A DNA stretch of 64,000 nt. Origin: Ignavibacteria bacterium (lineage in GTDB: Bacteria; Bacteroidota; Ignavibacteria; Tepidaquicellales; Tepidaquicellaceae). Shown piece after piece: positions 46,038-55,052 of this stretch (position 1 is the first letter of the stretch; each line of letters opens with the position of its first letter). Where the stretch lies: positions 62,001 to 126,000 of the forward strand of contig DATAJP010000004.1 in the NCBI GenBank assembly GCA_036262055.1, given 5' to 3'. The notes beneath the pieces were generated by a model. The model had not been told where the DNA came from, did no database searches, and was given only the letters and a program-made list of their open reading frames with translations. The translations under genes were made by a program, and so were the position numbers.

Positions 46038-47840
46038 ATGAAAAAATTCGGATTATTCTTTATTATTATAGTTTCCCTGACAGTATTAATAACAATAGCG
46101 GGCGGCAGAAAAAAGAAGCCCATAATCCAGAGTAATGTAACAAAAATGCTCACACCGCTTCAGGAACCTGATTTAAGCGGCGCAACAGTAGGTGATTGGG
46201 TTATAAAGCAGGAAATGTCGGATGCTGAAAAACTGAACCCTGTTGTAACTAATGATGCAACAGCAGATGAGATTATTTCTTATTATTTGTTCGAGAAGTT
46301 GCTTGAGCAGGACAGAATTACTTACGAACTTTATCCCCAGCTTGCCAAAAATATGCCGACACTTAGCGAAGACCACCTGACTTACACATTTGAGCTTAAA
46401 GATAATGTAAAATTTTCGGATGGAACACCTTTAACCGGCGAGGACATAATCTTCACATTCAAAGCTATAAAAAACCCGTTCACTGACGCCCAGGCATTGA
46501 GAAATTATTTTACCGATTTGGACAGGGTTGAGCTTGTTGATGGAGATAAATATAAAGTTAAGTTTACTTTTAAACAGCCATATTTCAGGGCAATTTATGC
46601 AATCGGAGATATAAAGATTGTTCCTAAAAAGATTCTTGATATAGAAAACATAAACGATAGACTTAGCTGGGAAATGCTGAATGAAGCAAATGAGACTCTT
46701 GACCCTGCAAAATATCCCGAAATGAAAAAGTTTGCTGATTTCCTGAATCAGGAAGACGTTTCAAGAAATCCTAAATATGTGGTCGGAAGCGGTCCATACA
46801 AGCTTGAAAAATGGGTAACAGGACAGCAAATTTCCGTTGTCAGAAATAATGACTATTGGAATAAAGATGAAGGAAAAGTTTATCCTGAGAAAATAATCTG
46901 GAGAACAATTTCCGACCAGAACGCAGCAATTGCTGCTGCAAAAAACAAAGAAACCGATTTGATGTATGTTATACGTCCAATTGACTTTGTTGAGAATGTA
47001 AAAAATCCCGAGCAGTTCGGACTAAAAAAAGCGTTAGTACTTGAACCTGTATATTCATATATCGGATGGAACAACAATAGTCCGTTATTCAATGACCCTA
47101 AAGTAAGGATGGCAATGAGTTATGCAGTTGACCGTAATATGATTATAGATAAGATTTTTTACGGAATGGGAATACCAATCCAGTCTCACATATTTTACAA
47201 AAGCCAATATGTTGATTCAACATTGCCTGTAATACCATTTGATTTGGAAAAATCAAAAGAGCTTCTTGCCGAAGCAGGCTGGAAAGACACTGACGGCGAC
47301 GGAATACTTGATAAAGTAATTAACGGGCAGAAAGTAGATTTTAAGTTTACATTCACAAACAATAATAATCCTACAAGAAAACAGACTGCATTGGTAATTA
47401 TTGACGCTTTAAAACAAATCGGTATTCAGGCAGACATTCAGGATTATGAATGGTCTGTATTCTTAGACAAAGTTAAGAAACATGATTTTGATGCAGCAAT
47501 AATGGCGTGGCAGTTATCTGTAGGTCCTGAAGACCCTTACCAGATATGGCATTCATCCCAGGCAGACGGTGAGGGCAGCAATCACATCAGCTATAAAAAT
47601 CAAAGAAGTGATGAGTTAATCGAATTAAACAGAATTACTTTCGATGACAGCGTAAGAAAAGAAATTCTAAATGAATGGCAGGAAATCATTTACAAAGACC
47701 AGCCATATACATTTTTATGGACACCTACAGGAAGATATTTATATTCAGACAGATTTAAAAACACAAGATGGTATTCATATCCGAACTCTCCGTTAATGAA
47801 AGAGTGGTGGTCATCACGGGATTTAGCAAGATATAAATAA
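46038..47840 (+). CDS. Peptide-type ABC transporter substrate-binding protein (SBP family 5)
   Basis: A 600-residue periplasmic protein with an N-terminal hydrophobic segment (MKKFGLFFIIIVSLTVLITI) but no lipobox cysteine, so it is either cleaved or membrane-anchored. Family 5 landmarks: 'SDGTPLTGEDIIFTFKAI', 'GSGPYKLEKWVTGQQISVVR', 'DPKVRMAMSYAVDRNMII' and 'ELLAEAGWKDTDGDGILDKV', the last with a calcium-loop-like D-x-D-x-D. It binds peptides, nickel or similar solutes; the ligand is unknown. First gene of an operon with two permeases; the two ATPases are missing from the window. Confidence 0.92.
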   Translation: MKKFGLFFIIIVSLTVLITIAGGRKKKPIIQSNVTKMLTPLQEPDLSGATVGDWVIKQEMSDAEKLNPVVTNDATADEIISYYLFEKLLEQDRITYELYPQLAKNMPTLSEDHLTYTFELKDNVKFSDGTPLTGEDIIFTFKAIKNPFTDAQALRNYFTDLDRVELVDGDKYKVKFTFKQPYFRAIYAIGDIKIVPKKILDIENINDRLSWEMLNEANETLDPAKYPEMKKFADFLNQEDVSRNPKYVVGSGPYKLEKWVTGQQISVVRNNDYWNKDEGKVYPEKIIWRTISDQNAAIAAAKNKETDLMYVIRPIDFVENVKNPEQFGLKKALVLEPVYSYIGWNNNSPLFNDPKVRMAMSYAVDRNMIIDKIFYGMGIPIQSHIFYKSQYVDSTLPVIPFDLEKSKELLAEAGWKDTDGDGILDKVINGQKVDFKFTFTNNNNPTRKQTALVIIDALKQIGIQADIQDYEWSVFLDKVKKHDFDAAIMAWQLSVGPEDPYQIWHSSQADGEGSNHISYKNQRSDELIELNRITFDDSVRKEILNEWQEIIYKDQPYTFLWTPTGRYLYSDRFKNTRWYSYPNSPLMKEWWSSRDLARYK

Positions 47841-47858
47841 TATTAAAACAACTAATCA

Positions 47859-48875
47859 ATGACTGATTATATTTTTAAACGGATTTTGCTTTTCTTCCCT
47901 ACCCTGCTTATCATAACAATGATAACGTTCGTAATTTGCCGTATGGCTCCGGGCGACCCGACTGAAATGAGAATCGGCGCTACAGGTGAGGCAATGAAAA
48001 CAGGCGCAAAGAATCAGATTACTCAGGCAACAAAAGAATATTATAAAAAGAAATTCGGACTTGATAAGCCAATATGGCAGCAATATTTTATATGGCTCGG
48101 AAATATAGCGCAGGGTGACTTTGGAAACTCATTTAAAGATGACAGACCTGTTATAAATAAAATCCTTGAACGAATTCCTGTTTCCCTGACAATAAGCTTG
48201 CTATCATTTTTGCTCATATATTCTATTGCCATACCGGTAGGCATATACAGCGCTGCAAGGCAATATTCCTACGGCGATAGAGCAACTACGGTTTTCCTTT
48301 TTATTCTATATTCACTCCCGAATTTCTGGGTAGCAACACTTGCAATTTTCTTCTTATGCAGTCCCGAATTCTGGAATATCTTCCCTACAGGAGGGTTAAC
48401 CTCACTTGACTATGAAACTTACTCTTTCTGGGGACAGCTTTGGGACAGAATACATCACTTAATCTTACCCGTTCTGATTACAAGCCTTGCAAGCTTCGCC
48501 TTCTTATCACGACAGATGAGAAGTTCAATGCTTGAAGTTATCAGGCAGGATTACATAAGAACTGCGCGTGCAAAAGGATTGAACGAAAAAACCGTTATAA
48601 TGAAACACGCTCTGAGAAATTCTCTTATTCCGATTATTACAATATTCGGCGGTCTGCTTCCTGCAATGGTCGGCGGCTCGCTTATTGTCGAGACAATCTT
48701 TACCATTCCGGGAATGGGACAACTTTTTTATCAGGGCATCCTTGACCGTGATTATCCTTTGATTATGGCTGAGCTTCTGCTTGTCGCTGTGCTTACTGTT
48801 GTCGGTGTTCTGATTGTTGATATTATTTATTCAATTGTTGACCCAAGAATTACTTTTTCAAAAAAAGCAGCTTAA
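47859..48875 (+). CDS. ABC transporter permease, DppB-like
   Basis: A 338-residue inner-membrane protein with six expected helices. The N-terminus 'YIFKRILLFFPTLLIITMIT' and 'FVICRMAPGDPTEMRIG' are typical of DppB/OppB. The EAA coupling loop 'EVIRQDYIRTARAKGLNEKT' and 'VIMKHALRNSLIPIITIFGG' would contact the ATPase. A long loop follows helix 1 (about residues 38-95), as usual in this group. It is 18 bp after the binding-protein gene. Confidence 0.94.
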   Translation: MTDYIFKRILLFFPTLLIITMITFVICRMAPGDPTEMRIGATGEAMKTGAKNQITQATKEYYKKKFGLDKPIWQQYFIWLGNIAQGDFGNSFKDDRPVINKILERIPVSLTISLLSFLLIYSIAIPVGIYSAARQYSYGDRATTVFLFILYSLPNFWVATLAIFFLCSPEFWNIFPTGGLTSLDYETYSFWGQLWDRIHHLILPVLITSLASFAFLSRQMRSSMLEVIRQDYIRTARAKGLNEKTVIMKHALRNSLIPIITIFGGLLPAMVGGSLIVETIFTIPGMGQLFYQGILDRDYPLIMAELLLVAVLTVVGVLIVDIIYSIVDPRITFSKKAA

Positions 48876-48881
48876 ACTAAT

Positions 48882-50039
48882 ATGGCAAATAATCCTGACA
48901 TAGATAAATTAGAAAACAAAATTGTAACCGAACCAAAAATTGATATAATAAATGCCCAGCCGATTGAAACTGACGTAGTTCTCGGTGCAGACAGGTTGAC
49001 AAAAGACCAGATTGAAAGCCGTGAGAAAGTCGGTGAATCATATTGGTCTCTGGTAAAACATCAATTCGGAAAGAATCGTCTTGCGATGATTGCTTTGAAC
49101 ATAGTTTTTGTTTTAATTTATATTGCTGTTTTTGCTGATTTTCTTGCTTATAATAAGCCAATATATACACAATATGAAGGTAAAGCCTACTTTCCTATTG
49201 TATATGATTATCTTTCTGCTGTAGGGCTTTATAAATGGGACCCTAACCTGATACTTGCCAATTGGAAAAAGTTAGATGACCAAAACTTGCTTCAGAATAC
49301 AATCTGGCCTGCGGTTCCTTATGCTGCAAACGAAACCGATTTGGCTTCGGCGGTTGTGAAACCCAGCGGCGACCATTATCTGGGGACCGACCCCGCGGGA
49401 AGGGACTTACTTGCAGGAATTATCCATGGCTCAAGAATTTCTCTTTCGGTCGGATTCATAGCCGCAGGAATAGCGCTTCTCATCGGAATATCATTAGGAG
49501 CTTTTGCCGGATTTTACGGAGGCAAAGTTGATATTGTAATAATGCGTCTTGTTGAAATTTTTATGACGCTGCCTACATTTTTCCTGATAGTAACAATTGT
49601 TGCAATTTACGGTTCCAGCATATGGCTTGTGATGGCTGCCATCGGGATAACCACATGGACTGCAGATGCAAAACTTATTCGCGGTGAAGTTTTGAAAGTT
49701 AAAAATATGGAATATGTAACCGCTGCTTCCTCATTAGGTTTTAATAACTTAAGGATAATTTTCAGGCATGTTCTGCCGAATGCAATCGCACCCGTTCTGG
49801 TATCAGGTGCATTTGCAATTGCAGGTGCAATTTTGACAGAAGCCGCATTAAGCTTTTTAGGATTTGGGGTGAAGGCAACAACAGTTACCTGGGGTTCATT
49901 GATTAACGAAGCGAGAAATGCTTCCAACGCCTGGTGGCTAGCAATTTTCCCGGGCTTTATGATATTCATAAGTGTTGTTTCTTATAATCTCATCGGGGAG
50001 GGCTTGAGAGATGCTCTTGACCCGAGATTGAGGGATTAA
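48882..50039 (+). CDS. ABC transporter permease, DppC-like
   Basis: A 385-residue inner-membrane protein, longer than usual DppC because of a ~75-residue hydrophilic N-terminal extension and a ~75-residue insertion between helix 1 and the rest (about 105-170). Core motifs are 'HYLGTDPAGRDLLAGIIHGS', the EAA loop 'EVLKVKNMEYVTAASSLGFN' and 'FRHVLPNAIAPVLVSGAFAI', ending in 'YNLIGEGLRDALDPRL'. It lies 6 bp after the DppB-like gene. The 154 bp after it are AT-rich and hold the promoter candidate for the next gene. Confidence 0.94.
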   Translation: MANNPDIDKLENKIVTEPKIDIINAQPIETDVVLGADRLTKDQIESREKVGESYWSLVKHQFGKNRLAMIALNIVFVLIYIAVFADFLAYNKPIYTQYEGKAYFPIVYDYLSAVGLYKWDPNLILANWKKLDDQNLLQNTIWPAVPYAANETDLASAVVKPSGDHYLGTDPAGRDLLAGIIHGSRISLSVGFIAAGIALLIGISLGAFAGFYGGKVDIVIMRLVEIFMTLPTFFLIVTIVAIYGSSIWLVMAAIGITTWTADAKLIRGEVLKVKNMEYVTAASSLGFNNLRIIFRHVLPNAIAPVLVSGAFAIAGAILTEAALSFLGFGVKATTVTWGSLINEARNASNAWWLAIFPGFMIFISVVSYNLIGEGLRDALDPRLRD

Positions 50040-50135
50040 TTTTAATATAATTACTTCAAAATTCAGAATTTTTTAGAAATATTTATTGTTGCTAAATAGA
50101 ACACTAATTTACTTTAAAAAAGTTTATTTCTGCGT

Positions 50136-50165
50136 TTTGAAGTAATTATTTTTTAGATATATTTG
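50136..50165 (+). promoter_or_regulatory. Putative promoter of the DUF2795 gene (Bacteroidetes-type)
   Basis: TTTG (50136-50139) and TATATTTG (50158-50165, matching TAnnTTTG) are separated by 18 bases, near the Bacteroidetes -33/-7 spacing. A GGAGGA Shine-Dalgarno (50179-50184) precedes the ATG at 50194. Confidence 0.45.
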
Positions 50166-50193
50166 CAAAAAATAATTCGGAGGATTTAAAAAA

Positions 50194-50421
50194 ATGGTTT
50201 GGACGCTGGAATTGGCATCCTATTTAGATGATGCACCCTGGCCTTGCAATAAATCAGAATTGATAGATTATGCAACGAGAACAGGAGCCCCACAGGAAGT
50301 AATCGATAACTTAGCAGAATTGGAGGACACAGATGAACCGTACGAAAGCATGGAAGAGATTTGGCTTGATTATCCTACTGATGAAGACTTCTTTTACGAT
50401 GAGGAGGCTAAAGATTTCTAA
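50194..50421 (+). CDS. DUF2795-family small acidic protein
   Basis: A 75-residue acidic protein: 'MVWTLELASYLDDAPWPCNK', 'ELIDYATRTGAPQEVIDNLAEL' and 'SMEEIWLDYPTDEDFFYDE' match the DUF2795 helical domain found as a short stand-alone protein in Bacteroidota relatives. The function is unknown. It has its own promoter-like sequence, a strong ribosome-binding site (GGAGGA) and a strong terminator, suggesting an abundant independent mRNA. Confidence 0.88.
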   Translation: MVWTLELASYLDDAPWPCNKSELIDYATRTGAPQEVIDNLAELEDTDEPYESMEEIWLDYPTDEDFFYDEEAKDF

Positions 50422-50448
50422 AAATATTTTTCCCTTATAAAGATAAGA

Positions 50449-50485
50449 ACCCAATAATCTTTTTCAGAGGATTATTGGGTTTTTA
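50449..50485 (+). terminator. Intrinsic terminator of the DUF2795 gene
   Basis: A perfect 11-bp stem ACCCAATAATC (50449-50459, first base approximate) / GATTATTGGGT (50470-50480), with a T-rich loop and a TTTTATTTT tail. Confidence 0.88.
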
Positions 50486-50512
50486 TTTTGATTACATATT
50501 AATTACACATTA

Positions 50513-52534
50513 TTGAAGATTATCCATTCTAAATATTTATTTTTATTATTGATGGTTTTTGTACCCGGGTTATTGTATTCTCAAGGTGCCAATACAGAAT
50601 TTGACCATCCCCTATCTGTCGATGAAGTAACTTTCAAATTTAATGACGGAGACGAAGAGTTTGGTGAAAGTGCTCTATCGTCGATCATCTTCACAAAATC
50701 CGGCGATGATTTTAATTATGATGAGCTCGTTCTCGATATGCAGAGAATTGAAAAATTTTATTTTGATAATGGCTATTTTGATGCTGAGGTTGATACAAGT
50801 TTCACTTATAATGATGACACAACTGAAATTTCTGTTGAATTTATTATAACTCAAAATAAACCGTATAAAATAAATAAAATCGAATATTTTGGATTAGATT
50901 CCGTTACAGCAGCACCGAAAAACCAAATATTTACACCAAAGGATTATGTTGTTAAGTCCGGACAAATTTATACTAAAAATAATGTAAACATAGAGGTAAT
51001 AAGGATTTTAACAATTCTCAATAATAATGGTTATGCTTACGCTGAAAAACAGGAAGTTGTGGTGCAAAAAATTATGGATGCAAGTCCTGTCAGAAATAAT
51101 CTTTTGAATATTGAGATATTTATCAATACCGGGGAGATTTATTATTTCGGAAAGACAACCATAACGATAAAAAATAATATTTATGACATTGATGTAAATG
51201 ACTTCTACAGGGATTTGCAATATAAGGAAGGAGAACTTTTCAGTAAGGAAAAGTTAGCAAAGACTGAAAATAAAATTGCATCTGTTTCACTTCTCGAAAG
51301 CAGCGCTTTTGATACTGCAGGCATTGATTACTCCAATAATCGCATTAACTACAAAGTCACATTAATCTTAAGAAATAAATATGAAGTTGCTCCTGAAATA
51401 ATAGGAGATTTCATTCGTCAGAAATTTTACGGTGGTCTGGGTGTTAATTTCACCGATAGGTATTTTTTTGGCGGAGGAAGAGTGTTCACGGGAAGAGTCA
51501 GAGGTTTAGTTCACACTCTTGAAGATAATTTAATTGGAGGGCTGGCTACTGTAAACCAGCCGTATCTATTTAACAACGAGAACATAAACGGGAATATAAG
51601 CGCAGAGGTTAATTTTTATACTGTCGATACCTTCAAAGTAGTTGAGATTAAAAATTCAAACGGTGTTTCGTATGACCTGCCGGCTTTTACATATGTAAAT
51701 AAGTTAGTAGGTGAATGGCAGCTTATAAATACTAATTTTGCGACTAAATATGATATAACCGACGGTACAGATACCCTTCGGGCATTTAGTGTAAATGTCT
51801 TTTCATCAAGAATAAGCTTAACTGCTGTTCATAATGGTCTTGATAATTTACTATATCCGACAAGCGGTTTTTATCAGACGAATAATATTCAGGAAAGCGG
51901 ACTAATAGGCGGACTGATTGAAAAAATTTTTAACACGCATACATTTAAATATTTGAAGTTTCTCACTATCAATAAATTTTTTATGAGTTTATCGAAAGAC
52001 CCTCTTGAATCTGTACTGGCTACAAAATTTATGACAGGTATTCTATATGAATATTCCGACAATAATATTTTTGTCGAAAATGATGTTGAAATACGTACTG
52101 ATGCTCTTCCGACAGATTTCAAATTTACAGAAGGCGGAGCTTCGAGTAACCGCGGATGGCGCTCTCACCAGCTCGGGTTCGTTCCCAATCAGGAAGTCGG
52201 CGGAAATTTCATTATTGAAGGAAGCATAGAATACAGAGGAAGACCATTTCTTGATTCTAAAAATTTTTTATTGAAAGATTTAGGATTTGTAGCTTTTGTT
52301 GATTACGGAAACGTCTGGGAAGGCATCAAAGATTTTAGAATGAATCAAATCGCAATATCTATCGGTCCGGGAATCCGGTATTATACTGTAATAGGAGCGA
52401 TAAGGTTAGATTTAGGGTTAAAGCTTTATGACCCGAATCCGGGTCCTGTTGGAGTAACAAAATGGCTGTTTCAATCCGGGGCTAATTGGAATGATAAATA
52501 TGCGATTCAATTTGGTATCGGAAATACATTTTAA
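50513..52534 (+). CDS. Omp85-superfamily outer-membrane protein (BamA/TamA-like)
   Basis: A 673-residue exported protein (signal peptide ...LFLLLMVFVPGLLYSQ). About three POTRA-like modules (35-300) show 'FDYDELVLDMQRIEKFYFDNGY'-type helices and 'KINKIEYFG' strands. A C-terminal barrel (about 300-673) has the Omp85 signature region 'EGGASSNRGWRSHQLGF' and ends 'YAIQFGIGNTF', with a terminal aromatic as the insertion signal. Such proteins insert or translocate outer-membrane proteins. With only ~3 POTRA domains it may be TamA-like and partner the TamB protein at 31949. The start is TTG at 50513, giving a complete signal peptide. Confidence 0.85.
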   Translation: MKIIHSKYLFLLLMVFVPGLLYSQGANTEFDHPLSVDEVTFKFNDGDEEFGESALSSIIFTKSGDDFNYDELVLDMQRIEKFYFDNGYFDAEVDTSFTYNDDTTEISVEFIITQNKPYKINKIEYFGLDSVTAAPKNQIFTPKDYVVKSGQIYTKNNVNIEVIRILTILNNNGYAYAEKQEVVVQKIMDASPVRNNLLNIEIFINTGEIYYFGKTTITIKNNIYDIDVNDFYRDLQYKEGELFSKEKLAKTENKIASVSLLESSAFDTAGIDYSNNRINYKVTLILRNKYEVAPEIIGDFIRQKFYGGLGVNFTDRYFFGGGRVFTGRVRGLVHTLEDNLIGGLATVNQPYLFNNENINGNISAEVNFYTVDTFKVVEIKNSNGVSYDLPAFTYVNKLVGEWQLINTNFATKYDITDGTDTLRAFSVNVFSSRISLTAVHNGLDNLLYPTSGFYQTNNIQESGLIGGLIEKIFNTHTFKYLKFLTINKFFMSLSKDPLESVLATKFMTGILYEYSDNNIFVENDVEIRTDALPTDFKFTEGGASSNRGWRSHQLGFVPNQEVGGNFIIEGSIEYRGRPFLDSKNFLLKDLGFVAFVDYGNVWEGIKDFRMNQIAISIGPGIRYYTVIGAIRLDLGLKLYDPNPGPVGVTKWLFQSGANWNDKYAIQFGIGNTF

Positions 52535-52546
52535 AATTTCATTTAA

Positions 52547-53665
52547 ATGTGGAATAGAATAATAGGACAGGAACGAGTTAAGAAAATCGTAAATACAGTT
52601 TTTAAAAGCGAAAAAATTGCTCATTCATATATTTTTTACGGCAAAGAAGGCGTAGGAAAAGATGCTGTTGCTCTTGAATTTGCTAAAATGCTAAACTGCG
52701 AAACACCTGTCAACGGTGAAGCATGCGACAAATGTAAAAGCTGTGTTCAAATTAATAACTTCAACTCCCCTTTCGTCAAATTCATAATGCCTCTTCCCAC
52801 AGGAGGGAAGGATACGGATGATGATGATTCTGTTAATGATTTAAAGCAGGAAGATTATGAGACTCTACGTGAAGAAATAAACAATAAAATCGAAGATATT
52901 TATCATAAAATAAGAATTCCGAAGGCAAATTTTATTCGCATAAACAGCATTCGTGACATAAAAAACTCGATTTATCTTAGTGAAGGAAATAAAAAGAAAG
53001 TTTACATAATTTCTGATGCGGATATGATGAATCCGCAATCTGCAAACGCATTACTTAAAATTCTTGAGGAGCCTCCGAAAAATTCGATATTAATTCTCAC
53101 AACATCAAGATTGAATTCTCTGCTGCCGACCATTATCGGAAGATGTCAGAAAATTCAGTTCGATGATCTTTCTCTTGACGAAATAAAAAAATATATACGC
53201 TCAAAAGACTCCTCTTTATCGGAAAAAGACCTTGATATGTATGCAGAGCTTTCCGGCGGAAGCATTTATAATTGCAACAAAATCTTATCGGGATACTTCC
53301 TTGAGGTTAAAGATAAAGTTCTGGATTATCTTATGTTTCTTCTCTCTAACAAATATTTGAGCTTGGGAAATGTAATCGATAACATAAACGATGGAAAAGA
53401 AAAGGAAAAGATGAAACAGTTTCTGCTTTTTTTGATTTACTGGTTCAGGGATTTGGCGCTTTTAAATGCGGGCAACGAAAAAATGATTTTGAATCATGAT
53501 AAGCTTGACCGTCTGAAAAAATTCAATGAAAATTTTAAAACGAATTTTTTCAAAGTTATTTCTGAGATTGAAGATACTTTCAGAGACATCGACCTTAACA
53601 TAAATCCTGAGCTTATTTTCTTCAAATTATCCTTCCGCCTTAAACAAAACATCGTCAGAAAGTAA
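52547..53665 (+). CDS. holB: DNA polymerase III delta' subunit (clamp-loader AAA+)
   Basis: A 372-residue clamp-loader protein. Walker A 'GKEGVGKD' (32-39), a zinc module (C51, C60, C63, C66), then 'VYIISDADMMNPQSANALLK' and 'ILEEPPKNSILILTTS' and 'LLPTIIGRCQKIQF'. The usual SRC arginine-finger motif reads GRC, keeping the arginine. An acidic insert (about 85-120, 'TDDDDSVNDLKQEDYE') is common in Bacteroidota members. The intact P-loop distinguishes it from E. coli delta', which lacks one, so it might still bind ATP. It is 12 bp after the Omp85 gene and convergent with the Ig-like lipoprotein at 4 bp. Confidence 0.9.
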   Translation: MWNRIIGQERVKKIVNTVFKSEKIAHSYIFYGKEGVGKDAVALEFAKMLNCETPVNGEACDKCKSCVQINNFNSPFVKFIMPLPTGGKDTDDDDSVNDLKQEDYETLREEINNKIEDIYHKIRIPKANFIRINSIRDIKNSIYLSEGNKKKVYIISDADMMNPQSANALLKILEEPPKNSILILTTSRLNSLLPTIIGRCQKIQFDDLSLDEIKKYIRSKDSSLSEKDLDMYAELSGGSIYNCNKILSGYFLEVKDKVLDYLMFLLSNKYLSLGNVIDNINDGKEKEKMKQFLLFLIYWFRDLALLNAGNEKMILNHDKLDRLKKFNENFKTNFFKVISEIEDTFRDIDLNINPELIFFKLSFRLKQNIVRK

Positions 53666-53669
53666 CCTG

Positions 53670-55052
53670 TCAGAAGTTTACAAAAACATTATCAATAGTC
53701 CAGTTTGGCTTCACGCTAAGCAGTGGTTCATAATAAACAAATCTTTCACTCGGTGCAAACGGAAAAGCGGAGCCGTAATTAAACCTGTCATCGTTATCCG
53801 TATCAATAAATGCAAATAATCTGTATTCTCCGACAGGAATTGCTCTGAACTCAAATTGTTTCTGGTCAGGGGGTTTACTTTGTTTGAAAATTAAAATCCT
53901 TGAAGAACTTTCAATAAGATTCAAAATAACATTTGAAGCAATCTCTTGTTTGGAATTAATTGTTCCTAAAATTTTACCTGTTCTGGATTCGCTTGCAGTT
54001 TTAAAATTCAAAGTATAGTTATATGTCCCTAAAACTGCATTAAACCTATATATGGTATTGAACCGCAGCGGTTCGGCTGGAATAATCTGAAGCAATGTAT
54101 CGGAATACCAGTTATAAATTATTCTTATAGTGTTACCTGCCGTGTCCTTTAACGTTAATTTATCGGCAATATCAAATCTTGTAAGCGTATTATTCCTGAA
54201 ATAAAAATAAAAGTTTTCAACGTTTGCAATATTTTCCTGATTGTTTTGAATTGAAGAAAAAACTCTTTGAGCGGAATCCGGCTTGAGCAGCTCTAAAAAT
54301 TCTCTCGACCCTATGACCGGCGATAAATCTTCTATCAAAAAATTTGCTCCATCAACTTTCGAAGAATCCGATATAATAAAATCCTGATATGTTACCGCAA
54401 TTTTTTCAAAATCTTTATCATATAAGCTGTTACGGTCTTTATCGATTATCGCAAAAAATCTGAATTCAGAGGATGGAAGATTAGAAAAGATATAAGTTCC
54501 CTCTTTGCCTGTTTGGCTTATGTAATCAGGCGTTACTTTCGAAGGGTCAAGAGAATCCGGATTATGAGTTCTTAAATTATAACAAAATATAGAAACAACA
54601 TCGTTTGAAGGCGGAGAAACCCTGCCTGAAATACTTCCCTTGTCGATACGGCTGCCAGTTGAAAAAGCAATTACTATAGGTTCATTGAGAGAATTATTTC
54701 CACGAACATCTCTTAAATCCTTCGTGATAGTTACATTATACGTCGTGTTCGGTTTGAATCCGCCGGGAAATTCTATCTCAACATCTTTTCCGCCGAAGTT
54801 AAATTTAATTTCCGAATCCGGTTTTGGTGTAATAAAAAAGGCGTCCATAAAACTCCGACGTTCGATATATTCATCAAACTCAATGGTGATTTTATTGTCT
54901 TTGAAGTTCAGCGTTTCATTTGCAGGATAGATTTTTAATACAACCGGAGGCGATTTATCATCGGGACCGCCTGGAGGAGGGTCCTGATTTGCGCATCCGC
55001 AAACCTTGATGAGAAATACAAAAAAAATTATTTTAAGAATTGTTCTTTTCAA
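53670..55052 (-). CDS. Lipoprotein with N-terminal bacterial Ig-like domain
   Basis: A 460-residue lipoprotein (MKRTILKIIFFVFLIKVCGC, lipobox VCGC). Just after the cysteine comes 'NQDPPPGGPDDKSPPVV', the 'PPGGP' opening typical of these Bacteroidota proteins. An SbsA-type Ig domain follows (about 37-135, 'PANETLNFKDNKITIEFDEY' to 'DLRDVRGNNSL...IVIAFSTG'). The rest contains repeated beta-sandwich segments such as 'GSISGRVSPPSNDVVSIF' and 'ILGTINSKQEIASNVILNL'. Function unknown. The start is TTG at 55052, overlapping the upstream kinase stop (TTGA), so it is translationally coupled to the giant kinase and may be an accessory of it. Confidence 0.85.
   Translation of the reverse strand: MKRTILKIIFFVFLIKVCGCANQDPPPGGPDDKSPPVVLKIYPANETLNFKDNKITIEFDEYIERRSFMDAFFITPKPDSEIKFNFGGKDVEIEFPGGFKPNTTYNVTITKDLRDVRGNNSLNEPIVIAFSTGSRIDKGSISGRVSPPSNDVVSIFCYNLRTHNPDSLDPSKVTPDYISQTGKEGTYIFSNLPSSEFRFFAIIDKDRNSLYDKDFEKIAVTYQDFIISDSSKVDGANFLIEDLSPVIGSREFLELLKPDSAQRVFSSIQNNQENIANVENFYFYFRNNTLTRFDIADKLTLKDTAGNTIRIIYNWYSDTLLQIIPAEPLRFNTIYRFNAVLGTYNYTLNFKTASESRTGKILGTINSKQEIASNVILNLIESSSRILIFKQSKPPDQKQFEFRAIPVGEYRLFAFIDTDNDDRFNYGSAFPFAPSERFVYYEPLLSVKPNWTIDNVFVNF

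Noticed and set aside
46038-50039. Complete peptide ABC transporter
   Set aside because: No ATP-binding subunit gene is present on either side; the operon holds only the binding protein and two permeases.
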